DNA of 64,000 bases from contig JABDAU010000008.1 of NCBI GenBank assembly GCA_013289045.1, positions 1-64,000 of the forward strand, in the 5' to 3' direction. A program made the translations under genes and the position numbers. The DNA comes from Bacteroidota bacterium (GTDB lineage Bacteria; Bacteroidota; Bacteroidia; Sphingobacteriales; Sphingobacteriaceae). Below the pieces are notes generated by a model. The model worked only from the letters and a program-made list of their open reading frames with translations, did not search any database and was not told where the DNA came from. Below, in pieces: positions 8,602 to 17,414 of this stretch (position 1 is its first letter; each line of letters opens with the position of its first letter).

Positions 8602-8859
8602 TTAACCCACTTTTGCTATGTGCACCATTCCTGGCTTAATAGTCAAAAGGTCAACCACATCATACTCCAGCACATCGGCGATCTGAAAAAGGCGCTCAAC
8701 GGTAATTTTTGTGTACCCGAGCTCAATTTTGCTATAAGCATTCTGCGAAATATCCAGTTTTGCAGCCAGATACTCCTGGGTGTAATTCCGGTATTCCCTT
8801 TTATGCCTGATATTTGCTGCAATGGCTTTAATTTTAAAGGTCAGCACGTCATTGTTCAT
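8602..8859 (-). CDS. Small XRE-family helix-turn-helix regulator
   Basis: This 85-residue protein is almost only an HTH_3 domain: IRHKREYRNYTQEYLAAKLDIS (about residues 17-38), then QNAYSKIELGYTKITVERLFQIADVL. It probably binds DNA as a dimer. The target is unknown; its neighbours are a Fur-family gene downstream and an empty AT-rich region upstream. A similar small regulator could be an antitoxin, but no partner gene is next to it. Confidence 0.85.
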   Translation of the reverse strand: MNNDVLTFKIKAIAANIRHKREYRNYTQEYLAAKLDISQNAYSKIELGYTKITVERLFQIADVLEYDVVDLLTIKPGMVHIAKVG

Positions 8860-9046
8860 AATAAGGCATGATTAAAATAAAATTTATTTACGATATTGAC
8901 AACAATTCGGATTTCAGTTTGTGAAAAAAAATTTACAAATACGCAAATAAAATTTCAAATAGCTGATAATGAGGGAAATAAAATCTGTTTAAAAGTTGAT
9001 TTTTTTCTTCGGGGACAAAAAGTGGACAAATAACACGGGTAAAGTG

Positions 9047-9535
9047 CTATCTGTTCCCTTTCATTTCTGCTTGTATGGCGCGTAGAAATTCGTTTGGATG
9101 ATGCGAGCCGATCACATAAACTAAACCATCGCGGTCGGTTAGATGAATAGCTTCGCGGCCGCCGGCATAAAAACGAATGGTGCCTTTAGAGTGCAGGTTA
9201 TAAACCGGGTTATTGAAAAGGTAGCGGCTATACGGTCCTTTTTCAGCATTGATAATGCTGTTCAGGTCTATTTTCACCAGGCGGGTCGTCCAAAGGCCGT
9301 CAAGCAGAATGCTCTTATTTAGCACACGGGTACGGAAGTGAAGCAGGAAACCCATGATGATGGAAATGATAATGATAGCAAAACCTACTATGGCCAGCAA
9401 TTGGTTACTGTTGCTGCCAATATCGGTTAATAAATAAGCCGCAAAACAAAATATCGCCATTACCAAACGGATACTCAGCGGGATAAATTCCCTGCCTAAA
9501 TATTGCTTCTCAACAAATATGGGTGTTTCGCTCAT
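9047..9535 (-). CDS. Membrane protein of unknown function, coupled to tilS
   Basis: I do not recognise this 162-residue protein. Two predicted membrane helices (about residues 25-40 and 47-65) are followed by a soluble part with beta-rich sequence (RLVKIDLNSIINAEKG, GTIRFYAGGREAIHLTD, VYVIGSHHPNEFLRAI) that resembles bacterial PH-like domains. Its ATG overlaps the tilS stop by 4 nt, so it is co-transcribed with tilS and probably translationally coupled. No function is implied by that neighbour. Confidence 0.75.
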   Translation of the reverse strand: MSETPIFVEKQYLGREFIPLSIRLVMAIFCFAAYLLTDIGSNSNQLLAIVGFAIIIISIIMGFLLHFRTRVLNKSILLDGLWTTRLVKIDLNSIINAEKGPYSRYLFNNPVYNLHSKGTIRFYAGGREAIHLTDRDGLVYVIGSHHPNEFLRAIQAEMKGNR

Positions 9536-10869
9536 GGCTCTTTAAACAGTTCGAATATAGTAACTTTTTTGGTCTTCGCACTTACTTTATAACGCTCGCT
9601 CAACCGATGGCCTGCTATCCACATAATATCGCCATTGCCATTTACCAGCAAAGGTATAGCGCTTTTTTTATGTAATGGGATCTTTTGCTGTATGAAAAAA
9701 TCGCTCAGCTTTTTGCGTGTTTTCATCCCCAGCGTGTAAAAAAAATCGCTTTGCTGCCATGGGCGAATGGTAAGCGGATAGATAAGTAATTCACTATCAA
9801 TCGCCACAGCCAAAGGATTGTCTTTTATGATCAGCGGACTATCATCATGCAAAACATTTATACGGTAACGACCATAAATTATTTCATGGTCGCCCTCATT
9901 TAACTGCACTGTTTGCGGCTGACCCATATCTTTTTTTGTGAGGATGAGCCTTTCCCGGTCTAATATTAACTTATAAGTTTCGCTTTCGAATACACGGCCG
10001 GAATGCTTATCCAGCGAAACGATCAAATCGTTTACTGTAGTTTCATTAAAGCCATATTCCTGCAGCAGTTTAAAAAGCAGCAGGCGTTTAGGCTCTATTT
10101 TTTTTAAACCGCTTAACGCGATTTGTATCTCATCGCCATTCTCAGAAAATAATTCCTGCTTCAATTCTTCAACGCGCAATTCAAGCAACAGCTCCATATC
10201 CCTGAAATGCTGCAAGCTGTTCTCAAATGTTTTTTCGAGGGACGGGTTGAGCTCCTTCAGCTTTGGGATCACATCATGCCGAATTTTATTCCGGGCGTAT
10301 TTAGTCGAGGCGTTGGAGCTGTCTTCTACATATTTTAATCCGTTCTGCTCCATTAATTCCTGCACTTCATCCCTTCCCATAAAAAGTAGCGGCCTCACCA
10401 GGTGGCCGTTTCGGGGTAAAATACCATGCAGGCCGGCAATACCTGTTCCGCGGGTAAGGTTTAACAATATAGTTTCAATCGCATCGTTTTGGTGATGCGC
10501 AAGCGCGATAACGTCATAGCCATGCTGCTGCCGCAATTGTTCAAACCATTGGTAACGCAGGTCGCGGGCAGCCATTTGAATGGATATTTTGTTTTGGGTG
10601 GCATAAGCAGATGTATCGAAGTTAATGGTATGAAATTTCACCCTGAACTGCTGAGCCAGGTCATTACAAAAAGCCTGGTCGCGTGTGGCTTCATCGCCCC
10701 GCAATTGGAAATTACAATGTGCAATGCTAAAATTTAAACCTGCCGCCTTTAAAAGGTGCGCCATCACAACAGAATCTATACCCCCGCTAACTGCGGCAAG
10801 TATTTTGCTGTTTGCATGGAACAGGTTGTTCTGTTGTGCAAATTCAATGAATTTTTTAACCGGCAGCAT
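9532..10869 (-). CDS. tilS: tRNA(Ile)-lysidine synthetase
   Basis: TilS attaches lysine to the wobble cytidine of tRNA-Ile(CAU) so that it reads AUA codons; it is an essential cytoplasmic N-type ATP pyrophosphatase. The PP-loop SGGIDS is at residues 28-33, followed by family blocks IAHCNFQLRGDEA and ALAHHQNDAIETILLNLTRG. The C-terminal domain contains LTIRPWQQSDFF and GMKTRKKLSDFFIQQKIP, the TilS tRNA-binding signature. The length of 445 residues is normal. It is divergent from the OstA-like gene, with 53 bp between the starts chosen here. Confidence 0.95.
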   Translation of the reverse strand: MLPVKKFIEFAQQNNLFHANSKILAAVSGGIDSVVMAHLLKAAGLNFSIAHCNFQLRGDEATRDQAFCNDLAQQFRVKFHTINFDTSAYATQNKISIQMAARDLRYQWFEQLRQQHGYDVIALAHHQNDAIETILLNLTRGTGIAGLHGILPRNGHLVRPLLFMGRDEVQELMEQNGLKYVEDSSNASTKYARNKIRHDVIPKLKELNPSLEKTFENSLQHFRDMELLLELRVEELKQELFSENGDEIQIALSGLKKIEPKRLLLFKLLQEYGFNETTVNDLIVSLDKHSGRVFESETYKLILDRERLILTKKDMGQPQTVQLNEGDHEIIYGRYRINVLHDDSPLIIKDNPLAVAIDSELLIYPLTIRPWQQSDFFYTLGMKTRKKLSDFFIQQKIPLHKKSAIPLLVNGNGDIMWIAGHRLSERYKVSAKTKKVTIFELFKEP

Positions 10870-10908
10870 TCATCAAAATTATTAATTTAATAACCCCGTA
10901 CAAAAAAG

Positions 10909-10916
10909 TAATTTTG
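10909..10916 (+). promoter_or_regulatory. TAATTTTG, candidate -7 box before the OstA-like gene
   Basis: This octamer matches the Bacteroidota -7 consensus TAnnTTTG and lies six bases before the GTG start. No good -33 box is visible. It argues against the upstream TTG start, which overlaps it. Confidence 0.4.
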
Positions 10917-10922
10917 CCATTC

Positions 10923-13436
10923 GTGAATAAGTACGTTATATTCCTTTTATTGTTGCTGATGAGCTCGGCAGCCTTTGGCCAGAAAAAGTCGAAAGTGCTG
11001 CTGGTATCGTCATCACGCAGCCAGGGTGTAAAGGTAAATGGCGTCGACCTGATAAAGGTTTACGATGGTTTATGGCGGCAGGATTTCTCCACCATGCGGT
11101 CAGACAGCGCTTATTTTCACCAGGACCAAAACTCTTTCGATGCTTTTGGCCACGTGGTCATCCACCAGGGTGATACGCTGAACATCTATGCCGACAAGCT
11201 GCATTACGACGGCAACACCAAAATAGCCGACCTGACCGATAACGTGGTAATGCTTGATAAAGATGCGCGGCTAACCACCAACCATTTCACCTATAGTACG
11301 GCTACCCGCATCGGTACTTATGTAGATGGTGGTAAGATAGTGGACAAAACCAATACGCTAACCAGCGTGAATGGTTATTACTTTGCCGGATCGCATGATG
11401 CATACTTTAAGAACAATGTAGTATGCATTACCACGGATGCGCGTATTGTTACCGATACTATGCGCTATAATTCGCAAAGCAAGATCAATTATTTCTATGG
11501 TCCATCGCATATCTACGGTAAAAAGGACAAGGATACGCTTGATACCGACTTCGGTACTTATGATACCAACACCGAGCAGGCGTTCTTCACCAAAAATAAC
11601 ATGTACCGGCAGGGCACCAAATCGCTCAAAGGTGATACGCTGTTTTACGACCGACTGAAAGGCGAGGGCCGCGCAGTAAAGCATGTGGTATTCAATGATA
11701 ACGAGCAAAAAGCCACTATTTTTGGGGGATTGGGCACCTATACAAAAGCAAACGATCTTACCATTGTAACACGTGACCCGTACATTATTATGGTGACGGA
11801 GGAAAAGGATACTACCAAAACCGACAGCCTGAAAAAACTTCCGGCACAAAAAACCGCTGATTCGCTGAGTAAAATAATAGCTTCAAAAAATCCAAAAAAT
11901 AAAACCGGAAAACCGGCCGTGCAAGGTATCAAACCGCCGGCTAACACCACGCTGCTGCAGCAAAAAATGATCGACTCGGCAAGCAGGCGCTTAACTATGC
12001 CGGTGATCGATTCCTTCAGTAAAAAGCTGCCAAAAGTAAATGCCGACAGTATTAGCAAAACCGCGACACAGCTAAACAAAAAGCTTGATAAAGGCACTCA
12101 AAATAAGATCAGGGCGGCTATAAAGAATCTTCCGGCAGGAAAACCGGATACGGGCAAGTTAAAAATGCCGTCGATACCTATCGGTAAAAAAGATACAAGC
12201 CGCATGAAGCACGATTCGATATACATGTCGGCAGATACCATCGAAACACGTTTACCTACATTTAAGGAATTGGTTCACATACAGGAGTTGGAGCGCCTTT
12301 CACATATCAAGGATACTACCAAGAGGGCTCCGGCCATCATATATAAAAAGCAACCCAAATATATAGAGATGGTCAAGGCAAAATGGCCAAGGGATACCAG
12401 TTATTATCATACCGAATATTTCGGTCCGCCGCCAAAAATTACCCCGAAAAAAGAAAAGGCCGCGGCGAAAACCACACCAAAGAAAAATGTAAAAGCCGAT
12501 TCGATATTCTATACGCCAAAAGTGGTGCTGAATGATACCACGCATGTGCGTATTATTATGGCTTTTCATAATGCAAAAATATTTAAATCGGATCTGCAGG
12601 CTGTGGCCGATTCCATCTTTTATAGCAGCAGCGACTCCACCATCCGGTGTTATAGCAAGCCTATGGTGTGGACTGAGGGCTCGCAATTATCAGGCGATAC
12701 CATCAACCTGATGATGCGCAATAAAAAGCTGGATAAGATGGACATGTTCCCCAATTCGTTTATTGTAAATATTGAAAAATCCGACTCAACGCACTTTAAC
12801 CAGGTTGGTGGTAAAAAAATGCGCGGATTTTTCCGGAATGATAAATTGAACCGTGTTTACATTGACGGCAATGCCGAGACGATATATTTTGTACGCGACA
12901 GCGCCACCAATAAAGTCACCAACCTGCAGCGATCGTTTAGCAGCCGTATATGGGTAATGCTGGAAAATAACGAAGCTACCCGGGTTGGCGAGATCACCAA
13001 GACTGAAAACCGCGTTATACCGATGACGAAGGTAAAGGATGATGAAAAGATCCTCAAAAACTTTGTCTGGAAACCTAAAGATAGGCCAGTGTCAAAAGAA
13101 TCGATATTGCCATCGTATAATAAAAAGAAAACGCAAGCTGCCGCCACTTCCAAGCCACCGGTAGCCGGCGAGCCGCGGCCTAAAAAACTTGATGATACAA
13201 AAGGTGGTAAAGGCTTGCCTGGTAAAGCGGGTGGTGCTAAAACAGCTGCGGATTCATTAAAAACGTCATCTCCGGCAATTACTGACACTAGTAAAACGCA
13301 ATTGCTAAAAAAATTGCCGGCGCTAAAAATTAAGGGTGATAGTGTGATGAAAACTAAGCCGGGCACTGATTCGGTAAAAATCACTTTGCCTGCCGTAAAA
13401 CCTGCTAAGAAGGATACGACGGTGAAGAAACCGTAA
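10923..13436 (+). CDS. OstA/LptA-like LPS transport protein
   Basis: A signal peptide (NKYVIFLLLLLMSSAAFGQ) is followed by an OstA-like beta-jelly-roll region (about residues 20-280, with repeated strand patterns like ADKLHYDGNTKIADLTDNV), the module that carries LPS across the periplasm. A second OstA-like part follows at about 545-680. The middle and C-terminal parts are low-complexity, rich in Lys, Pro, Thr and Asp-Ser-Thr, and probably disordered. I prefer the GTG at 10923, because a TAATTTTG box lies six bases upstream of it; a TTG at 10914 is also in frame but falls inside that box. The gene converges on rdgB with a shared palindrome. Confidence 0.82.
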   Translation: MNKYVIFLLLLLMSSAAFGQKKSKVLLVSSSRSQGVKVNGVDLIKVYDGLWRQDFSTMRSDSAYFHQDQNSFDAFGHVVIHQGDTLNIYADKLHYDGNTKIADLTDNVVMLDKDARLTTNHFTYSTATRIGTYVDGGKIVDKTNTLTSVNGYYFAGSHDAYFKNNVVCITTDARIVTDTMRYNSQSKINYFYGPSHIYGKKDKDTLDTDFGTYDTNTEQAFFTKNNMYRQGTKSLKGDTLFYDRLKGEGRAVKHVVFNDNEQKATIFGGLGTYTKANDLTIVTRDPYIIMVTEEKDTTKTDSLKKLPAQKTADSLSKIIASKNPKNKTGKPAVQGIKPPANTTLLQQKMIDSASRRLTMPVIDSFSKKLPKVNADSISKTATQLNKKLDKGTQNKIRAAIKNLPAGKPDTGKLKMPSIPIGKKDTSRMKHDSIYMSADTIETRLPTFKELVHIQELERLSHIKDTTKRAPAIIYKKQPKYIEMVKAKWPRDTSYYHTEYFGPPPKITPKKEKAAAKTTPKKNVKADSIFYTPKVVLNDTTHVRIIMAFHNAKIFKSDLQAVADSIFYSSSDSTIRCYSKPMVWTEGSQLSGDTINLMMRNKKLDKMDMFPNSFIVNIEKSDSTHFNQVGGKKMRGFFRNDKLNRVYIDGNAETIYFVRDSATNKVTNLQRSFSSRIWVMLENNEATRVGEITKTENRVIPMTKVKDDEKILKNFVWKPKDRPVSKESILPSYNKKKTQAAATSKPPVAGEPRPKKLDDTKGGKGLPGKAGGAKTAADSLKTSSPAITDTSKTQLLKKLPALKIKGDSVMKTKPGTDSVKITLPAVKPAKKDTTVKKP

Positions 13437-13450
13437 GTAATTACTTACGG
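13431..13450. terminator. Perfect palindrome spanning both stop codons of convergent genes
   Basis: Ten-base arms (CCGTAAGTAA and its complement) meet without a spacer. The TAA stop of the OstA-like gene and the TAA stop of rdgB both lie inside it. As RNA it would fold with an 8-bp stem and AATT loop on either strand. There is no T-run, so its role as terminator is inferred. Confidence 0.5.
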
Positions 13451-14032
13451 AGTGGGTTGTTTATCCTTTAAGAACGCTACCAGCTTCTCTACCGCCTTTG
13501 CCCGATGACTGATCGCATTCTTCTCCTCCATGGTCATTTCCGCAAAAGTAATAGTATAGCCATCCGGCTGAAAGATCGGGTCGTAACCAAAACCACCGCT
13601 GCCGCTGCGTTCGTGGCGGATGGTGCCTTCAACTGTCCCTTCAAAAAACATTTCCTCGCCATCCCATATCAGCGAGATTACCGTGCGGAAACGAGCCTTG
13701 CGATTAGTTTCACTTTTTAACTTTTCGAGCACCTTATCCATATTGGCAGCGTGGTTGCCATGCCCCCCTGCATACCTGGCAGAATATACGCCCGGCTCAC
13801 CGTTCAGCGCATCTATCTCCAGGCCGCTATCGTCGCCAAAGCAATTGAGGTGGTATTTATTCCAAATGTGATGGCTTTTTATTGAAGCATTTTCATTAAA
13901 CGTAATGCCGGTTTCTTCGATCTCGTCATTGCAGCCGATATCGTTAAGGCCGAACAATTCAATGCTGCCTGAAAGTTTATTGGCCACTTCTTCCAGCTTA
14001 TGTGCGTTATTGGTTGCGAATACGAGTTTCAT
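13445..14032 (-). CDS. rdgB: Non-canonical purine NTP pyrophosphatase (RdgB/HAM1)
   Basis: This house-cleaning enzyme hydrolyses dITP, ITP and XTP to the monophosphates, keeping damaged purines out of DNA and RNA. Family motifs are [12 protein letters not shown] at residues 4-15 (substrate loop), [18 protein letters not shown] with the catalytic aspartate (about 65-82), FGYDPIFQP and [10 protein letters not shown] near the C-terminus. The length of 195 residues is typical. It is probably transcribed from the region carrying repeat D1. Confidence 0.95.
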   Translation of the reverse strand: MKLVFATNNAHKLEEVANKLSGSIELFGLNDIGCNDEIEETGITFNENASIKSHHIWNKYHLNCFGDDSGLEIDALNGEPGVYSARYAGGHGNHAANMDKVLEKLKSETNRKARFRTVISLIWDGEEMFFEGTVEGTIRHERSGSGGFGYDPIFQPDGYTITFAEMTMEEKNAISHRAKAVEKLVAFLKDKQPTP

Positions 14033-14052
14033 GTTGGTGGGTGGTTGATTAA

Positions 14053-14134
14053 GTTGATTAGGTGAGTAGTTAAGTGTTGATGAGTAGTCGATTAGCAGGG
14101 TGATTTTGAATTTTTAACTACTCACCCAATCAAC
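14053..14134. repeat. Family D inverted repeat, copy 1
   Basis: Arms 14053-14073 and 14114-14134 are complementary at 20 of 21 positions (core GGTGAGTAGTTAA), with a 40-nt loop. It lies between rdgB and the next minus-strand gene. A second copy is at 17324-17390. Confidence 0.75.
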
Positions 14135-14147
14135 CATTCTCCACTCA

Positions 14148-14711
14148 CTACAACGCCCTCATCTGCTCCCAGAAGATCTTTTTATTTTCATTGCTGTCCA
14201 TCATTTCACCAAAACTAAAGGTGAAGAGCGCAGTGCAGTTTGGCAACGGGTGCAATTGATTAAATTTAACTGCAGCAATACCTGCAGGCAATGCTTCCTT
14301 CCCCATAAGCAGCAGCTTTAGCGGTTTCATTTGGGTGGTGAAGTCTTCGTAAGTAATGCCGTCGTTTACGGCCATGTTGATAATGGCAACATCTGCGGGT
14401 TCTATTCCTTTTCGCTTCAGCGTATTTTCCAATGCAGACAAGTGTGCATCGTGCATCCATTCAATCCCTGGGTAATGCACCAGTACAACATAGCCGTTTT
14501 TATTATTTCCCCTGTATTTTATTGGGGGCGTTTGTTTCACGGGCTCCGATACTGCGGTAACTGATGCCTCAGTCGCGACAACAACAGGCGCTGCTACTAC
14601 TTCTGCCACTGCAACTTCTCTTGCTCTCTCATACAGATCTTTCTCACGTTTCAGTAAAAAAATGTCATCCTGCATAATAAAATGCAGTGCCGCAGGGTTA
14701 TCAATATTCAC
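14148..14711 (-). CDS. Unknown protein; possible HolD-like (DNA polymerase III psi) subunit
   Basis: I do not recognise this protein with certainty. It has a short N-terminal segment (LHFIMQDDIFLLKREKDLY), an Ala/Val-rich linker (about residues 33-60), and a folded C-terminal part with the pattern YVVLVHYP..., LENTLKRKGIEPADVAIINMA, LKLLLMGKEALP, and a final SNENKKIFWEQMRAL. This order (N-terminal peptide, alpha/beta domain with a late N-x-x-x-K-x-x-(L/F)-W motif) resembles the psi subunit of the clamp loader, which bridges the loader and SSB. The similarity is weak and judged by eye; an alternative is a lineage-specific protein of unknown role. Confidence 0.6.
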   Translation of the reverse strand: MNIDNPAALHFIMQDDIFLLKREKDLYERAREVAVAEVVAAPVVVATEASVTAVSEPVKQTPPIKYRGNNKNGYVVLVHYPGIEWMHDAHLSALENTLKRKGIEPADVAIINMAVNDGITYEDFTTQMKPLKLLLMGKEALPAGIAAVKFNQLHPLPNCTALFTFSFGEMMDSNENKKIFWEQMRAL

Positions 14712-14770
14712 TTTAACAAATTTTAACCAAAAGTAGCTAAACAGTTTGAAGCTTTATCGGCATATTCGCA

Positions 14771-14851
14771 TAATTTTGCCCCCCGCCATAAATAGCGGGG
14801 CTATAATTTAATAAATTTTAACGAGATTTGCACTCTTTGCGGGAAACCGCA
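14771..14851 (+). promoter_or_regulatory. Candidate promoter box and structured leader of the SurA-like gene
   Basis: TAATTTTG at 14771-14778 matches the -7 consensus, with a TTTG at 14745-14748 (spacing 22, slightly long). The predicted leader then holds a CCCCGC/GCGGGG hairpin (14781-14800) and a short TGCGG-GAAA-CCGCA hairpin with a GNRA tetraloop (14838-14851), 26 nt before the start codon. Confidence 0.45.
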
Positions 14852-14877
14852 CATACATAAGCAATTAAAAAGGATAC

Positions 14878-16338
14878 ATGAGAAAGTTTGGGATAGCAGT
14901 ATTAAGCATTTTATTAACCATCAGCATAGCTAAAGCACAAACGCATACGCTCGATAAGATCGTGGCTGTTGTAGGCGGCAGTATCATCCTGCAATCAGAT
15001 GTTGAAATGCAATATGCCAACTACCTGGCGCAGGGCGGTGCACCTAATGAGGCAATAAAAGGCCAGGTGCTGCAAGGGCTTATTTCACAAAAAATATTGA
15101 CGGCACAGGCGGTGATAGACAGTATCGAGGTGAAGGATGATGAAGTGGATAACGAGGTCGACCGCCGTTTGCGCTCAAGCGAATCGCGTGCCGGTGGACA
15201 GGATAAATTAGAGCAGTTTTTGGGTAAATCAGTTATCCAGTATAAGGACGAGATCCGCCCTGAGATAAAGGAAGAGATGGTTGCAGAAAAGATGAAGCAG
15301 CATATCACCGAAAAGACGAACGTTACTCCTGTGGATGTTGAGGCCTATTTTGACCGTATACCAAAAGACAGCTTGCCAACTTTTAATAAGGAAGTGGAAG
15401 TGGGCGAGATCGTTTTTCAGCCAAAACTGACCAAAGACGAAAAACAAGCGTATAAACAAAAAGCCGAAGACCTGCGCACACGCGTTAAGAACGGTGAGGA
15501 TTTTGGTACGCTGGCCCGTTTATACTCACAAGATCCGCAATCAGCCATTGAAGGTGGTGACCTGGGTTTTGCCGACAGGAATACTTACGTAAAAGAGTTC
15601 TCTGCCTGGGCATTCAGACTAAAAGCGGGGGAAATATCCCCTGTATTTGAAACAGATTTCGGTTTCCACTTTTTGCAGGTAATGGAACGAAGGGGCGAGC
15701 AGGTGCACGTGCGCCATATCCTGGTGATACCTGCCATAACAGATGCCAGCCTTGACCGTTCAAAAGCAAAAGCCGATAGCGTATACAAGATCTTAACCGA
15801 TAGCGTATATGACAGGAAACTGGGCCTGCGCAAACCTACGTTTTCTACTGCTGCCGCTTTTTACTCGGATAACCGCGATACCAAATTTAACGGTGGTATG
15901 TTGCTGAATGCCGAAAACGTGGATAACCGCAGTACCTTTATCCCAAGTGATAAACTTGACCCACAGGTAGCGCTGGTTGTTGATACGATGAAAGTTGGCG
16001 AAATATCAAATGCGCAACTTTTTACATCTTCTGATGGTAAAAAAAGCTATAGAATTTTGTACCTGCGTACTGTGATTGACGCGCACAAGGCTAACCTGAA
16101 ACAGGATTTCCCTAAAATAAAAGCAGCAGCGTTCAATGATAAGATCAACCGTACGTTGAGCGAGTGGTTTGAAAAAAGAAGGAAAGAAACCTACATCCGT
16201 ATCGATCCGCAGTATCAGAATTATAAGGAATTGAAGGGCTGGGCAACGCCGGTATCTGCTATTGTAGCGGTGCCTGATGCTGCTGACAGTTCAACTACTC
16301 CTGCATCTCCGGCTACTACCACTCCTGTAAAACAATAA
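14878..16338 (+). CDS. SurA-like periplasmic peptidyl-prolyl isomerase / chaperone
   Basis: This protein probably escorts outer-membrane proteins through the periplasm. It has a signal peptide (to about residue 20), a SurA-type N-terminal helical domain (LDKIVAVVGGSIILQSDVEMQ ..., about residues 24-160), a first parvulin domain (EVGEIVFQP ... GGDLGFADRN ... FGFHFLQVMERRGEQ, about 175-275) and a second, more divergent parvulin-like part (VHVRHILVIPAI ... FNGGMLLN, about 276-405). The tail is Ala/Thr/Pro-rich. The stop codon is directly followed by the MoxR ATG, so the two genes probably form an operon. Confidence 0.9.
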   Translation: MRKFGIAVLSILLTISIAKAQTHTLDKIVAVVGGSIILQSDVEMQYANYLAQGGAPNEAIKGQVLQGLISQKILTAQAVIDSIEVKDDEVDNEVDRRLRSSESRAGGQDKLEQFLGKSVIQYKDEIRPEIKEEMVAEKMKQHITEKTNVTPVDVEAYFDRIPKDSLPTFNKEVEVGEIVFQPKLTKDEKQAYKQKAEDLRTRVKNGEDFGTLARLYSQDPQSAIEGGDLGFADRNTYVKEFSAWAFRLKAGEISPVFETDFGFHFLQVMERRGEQVHVRHILVIPAITDASLDRSKAKADSVYKILTDSVYDRKLGLRKPTFSTAAAFYSDNRDTKFNGGMLLNAENVDNRSTFIPSDKLDPQVALVVDTMKVGEISNAQLFTSSDGKKSYRILYLRTVIDAHKANLKQDFPKIKAAAFNDKINRTLSEWFEKRRKETYIRIDPQYQNYKELKGWATPVSAIVAVPDAADSSTTPASPATTTPVKQ

Positions 16339-17313
16339 ATGAGCCTGTACATGCAGCACCGATCAGAAGTTGAGGCCGCTGATGCCCTGAACCAAACCTA
16401 TAAGCAGCTACGCGCCGAAATAGGTAAAGTGATCATAGGGCAGGAAGATGTAGTAAAGTTTGTGCTGATCTCTATTTTCAGCAACGGCCATTGCCTTTTG
16501 GTAGGCGTTCCGGGACTGGCAAAAACGCTGCTGGTACAAACCGTTTCGCAGGCGCTTCACCTCGATTTTAAACGTATACAGTTTACACCCGACCTGATGC
16601 CGTCTGACATTATCGGTTCGGAAATTTTAGGCGAAGACAGGCATTTTAAATTTATCCCCGGACCGGTTTTTTCCAACATTATCCTGGCCGACGAGATCAA
16701 TCGTACACCGCCCAAAACGCAGGCCGCCTTGTTGGAGGCTATGCAGGAAAAAGCAGTAACAGCAGCAGGAATTACGCATAAGCTGGCGCAGCCTTTCTTC
16801 GTGCTGGCTACCCAGAACCCGATTGAGCAGGAAGGCACGTATCCTCTTCCCGAAGCACAACTGGACCGTTTTATGTTTAATGTTTCGCTGGATTATCCAT
16901 CTTTCCAGGAAGAATTACAGGTGGTGAAAAACACAACCGGTGGCCAACAGGCAAAGGTTGAACCCATATTAAATGCTGAACAGATCATTTATTTCCAACA
17001 GCTGGTAAAAAACATTCCTGTTGCCGATAATGTGCTTGAGTATGCCGTGAAACTGGTAGCCAAAACCCGCCCCGGCAGTGAATTCGCGCCGGCGCATGTA
17101 AAGAGATTACTCAACTGGGGCGCTGGTCCGCGTGCCTCACAATTTTTAATATTGGGAGCTAAATGCCACGCTGTAATAAGCGGAAAGTATTCCCCTGATA
17201 TTGAAGATGTACGCGCCATTGCCAAACCTATACTGCGCCACCGCATTGTCCGCAGCTACCATGCTGAAGCGGACGGACTGACGACTGATGATATTATTGA
17301 GCAACTATTTTAG
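16339..17313 (+). CDS. MoxR-family AAA+ ATPase
   Basis: MoxR ATPases act as chaperone-like remodelers, often with a von Willebrand A partner. The Walker A motif GVPGLAKT is at residues 56-63, Walker B ILADEINRTPPK at about 116-127, and sensor motif LATQNPIEQEGTYPLPEAQLDRF spans about 156-178. The length of 324 residues is normal. The usual DUF58/BatA-type partners do not follow; instead an inverted repeat and a convergent gene end the unit. The start lies directly at the surA-like stop, and a second ATG four codons later is possible. Confidence 0.93.
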   Translation: MSLYMQHRSEVEAADALNQTYKQLRAEIGKVIIGQEDVVKFVLISIFSNGHCLLVGVPGLAKTLLVQTVSQALHLDFKRIQFTPDLMPSDIIGSEILGEDRHFKFIPGPVFSNIILADEINRTPPKTQAALLEAMQEKAVTAAGITHKLAQPFFVLATQNPIEQEGTYPLPEAQLDRFMFNVSLDYPSFQEELQVVKNTTGGQQAKVEPILNAEQIIYFQQLVKNIPVADNVLEYAVKLVAKTRPGSEFAPAHVKRLLNWGAGPRASQFLILGAKCHAVISGKYSPDIEDVRAIAKPILRHRIVRSYHAEADGLTTDDIIEQLF

Positions 17314-17323
17314 TGGTGAGTAA

Positions 17324-17390
17324 GTTGATAAGGTGAGTGGTTAAGTAAGGTAGTTGGGATTTTCCGACTTAAACTACTCACCTTATCAAC
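17324..17390. repeat. Family D inverted repeat, copy 2
   Basis: Arms 17324-17345 and 17368-17390 pair with one mismatch and one extra base, with a 22-nt loop. It fills the gap between convergent genes. Compared with copy 1, the GATTAGG segment is GATAAGG here and the opposite arm has changed in step (CCTTATC). Confidence 0.75.
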
Positions 17391-17414
17391 CCAATAAACC
17401 ATTCACCAACACTA

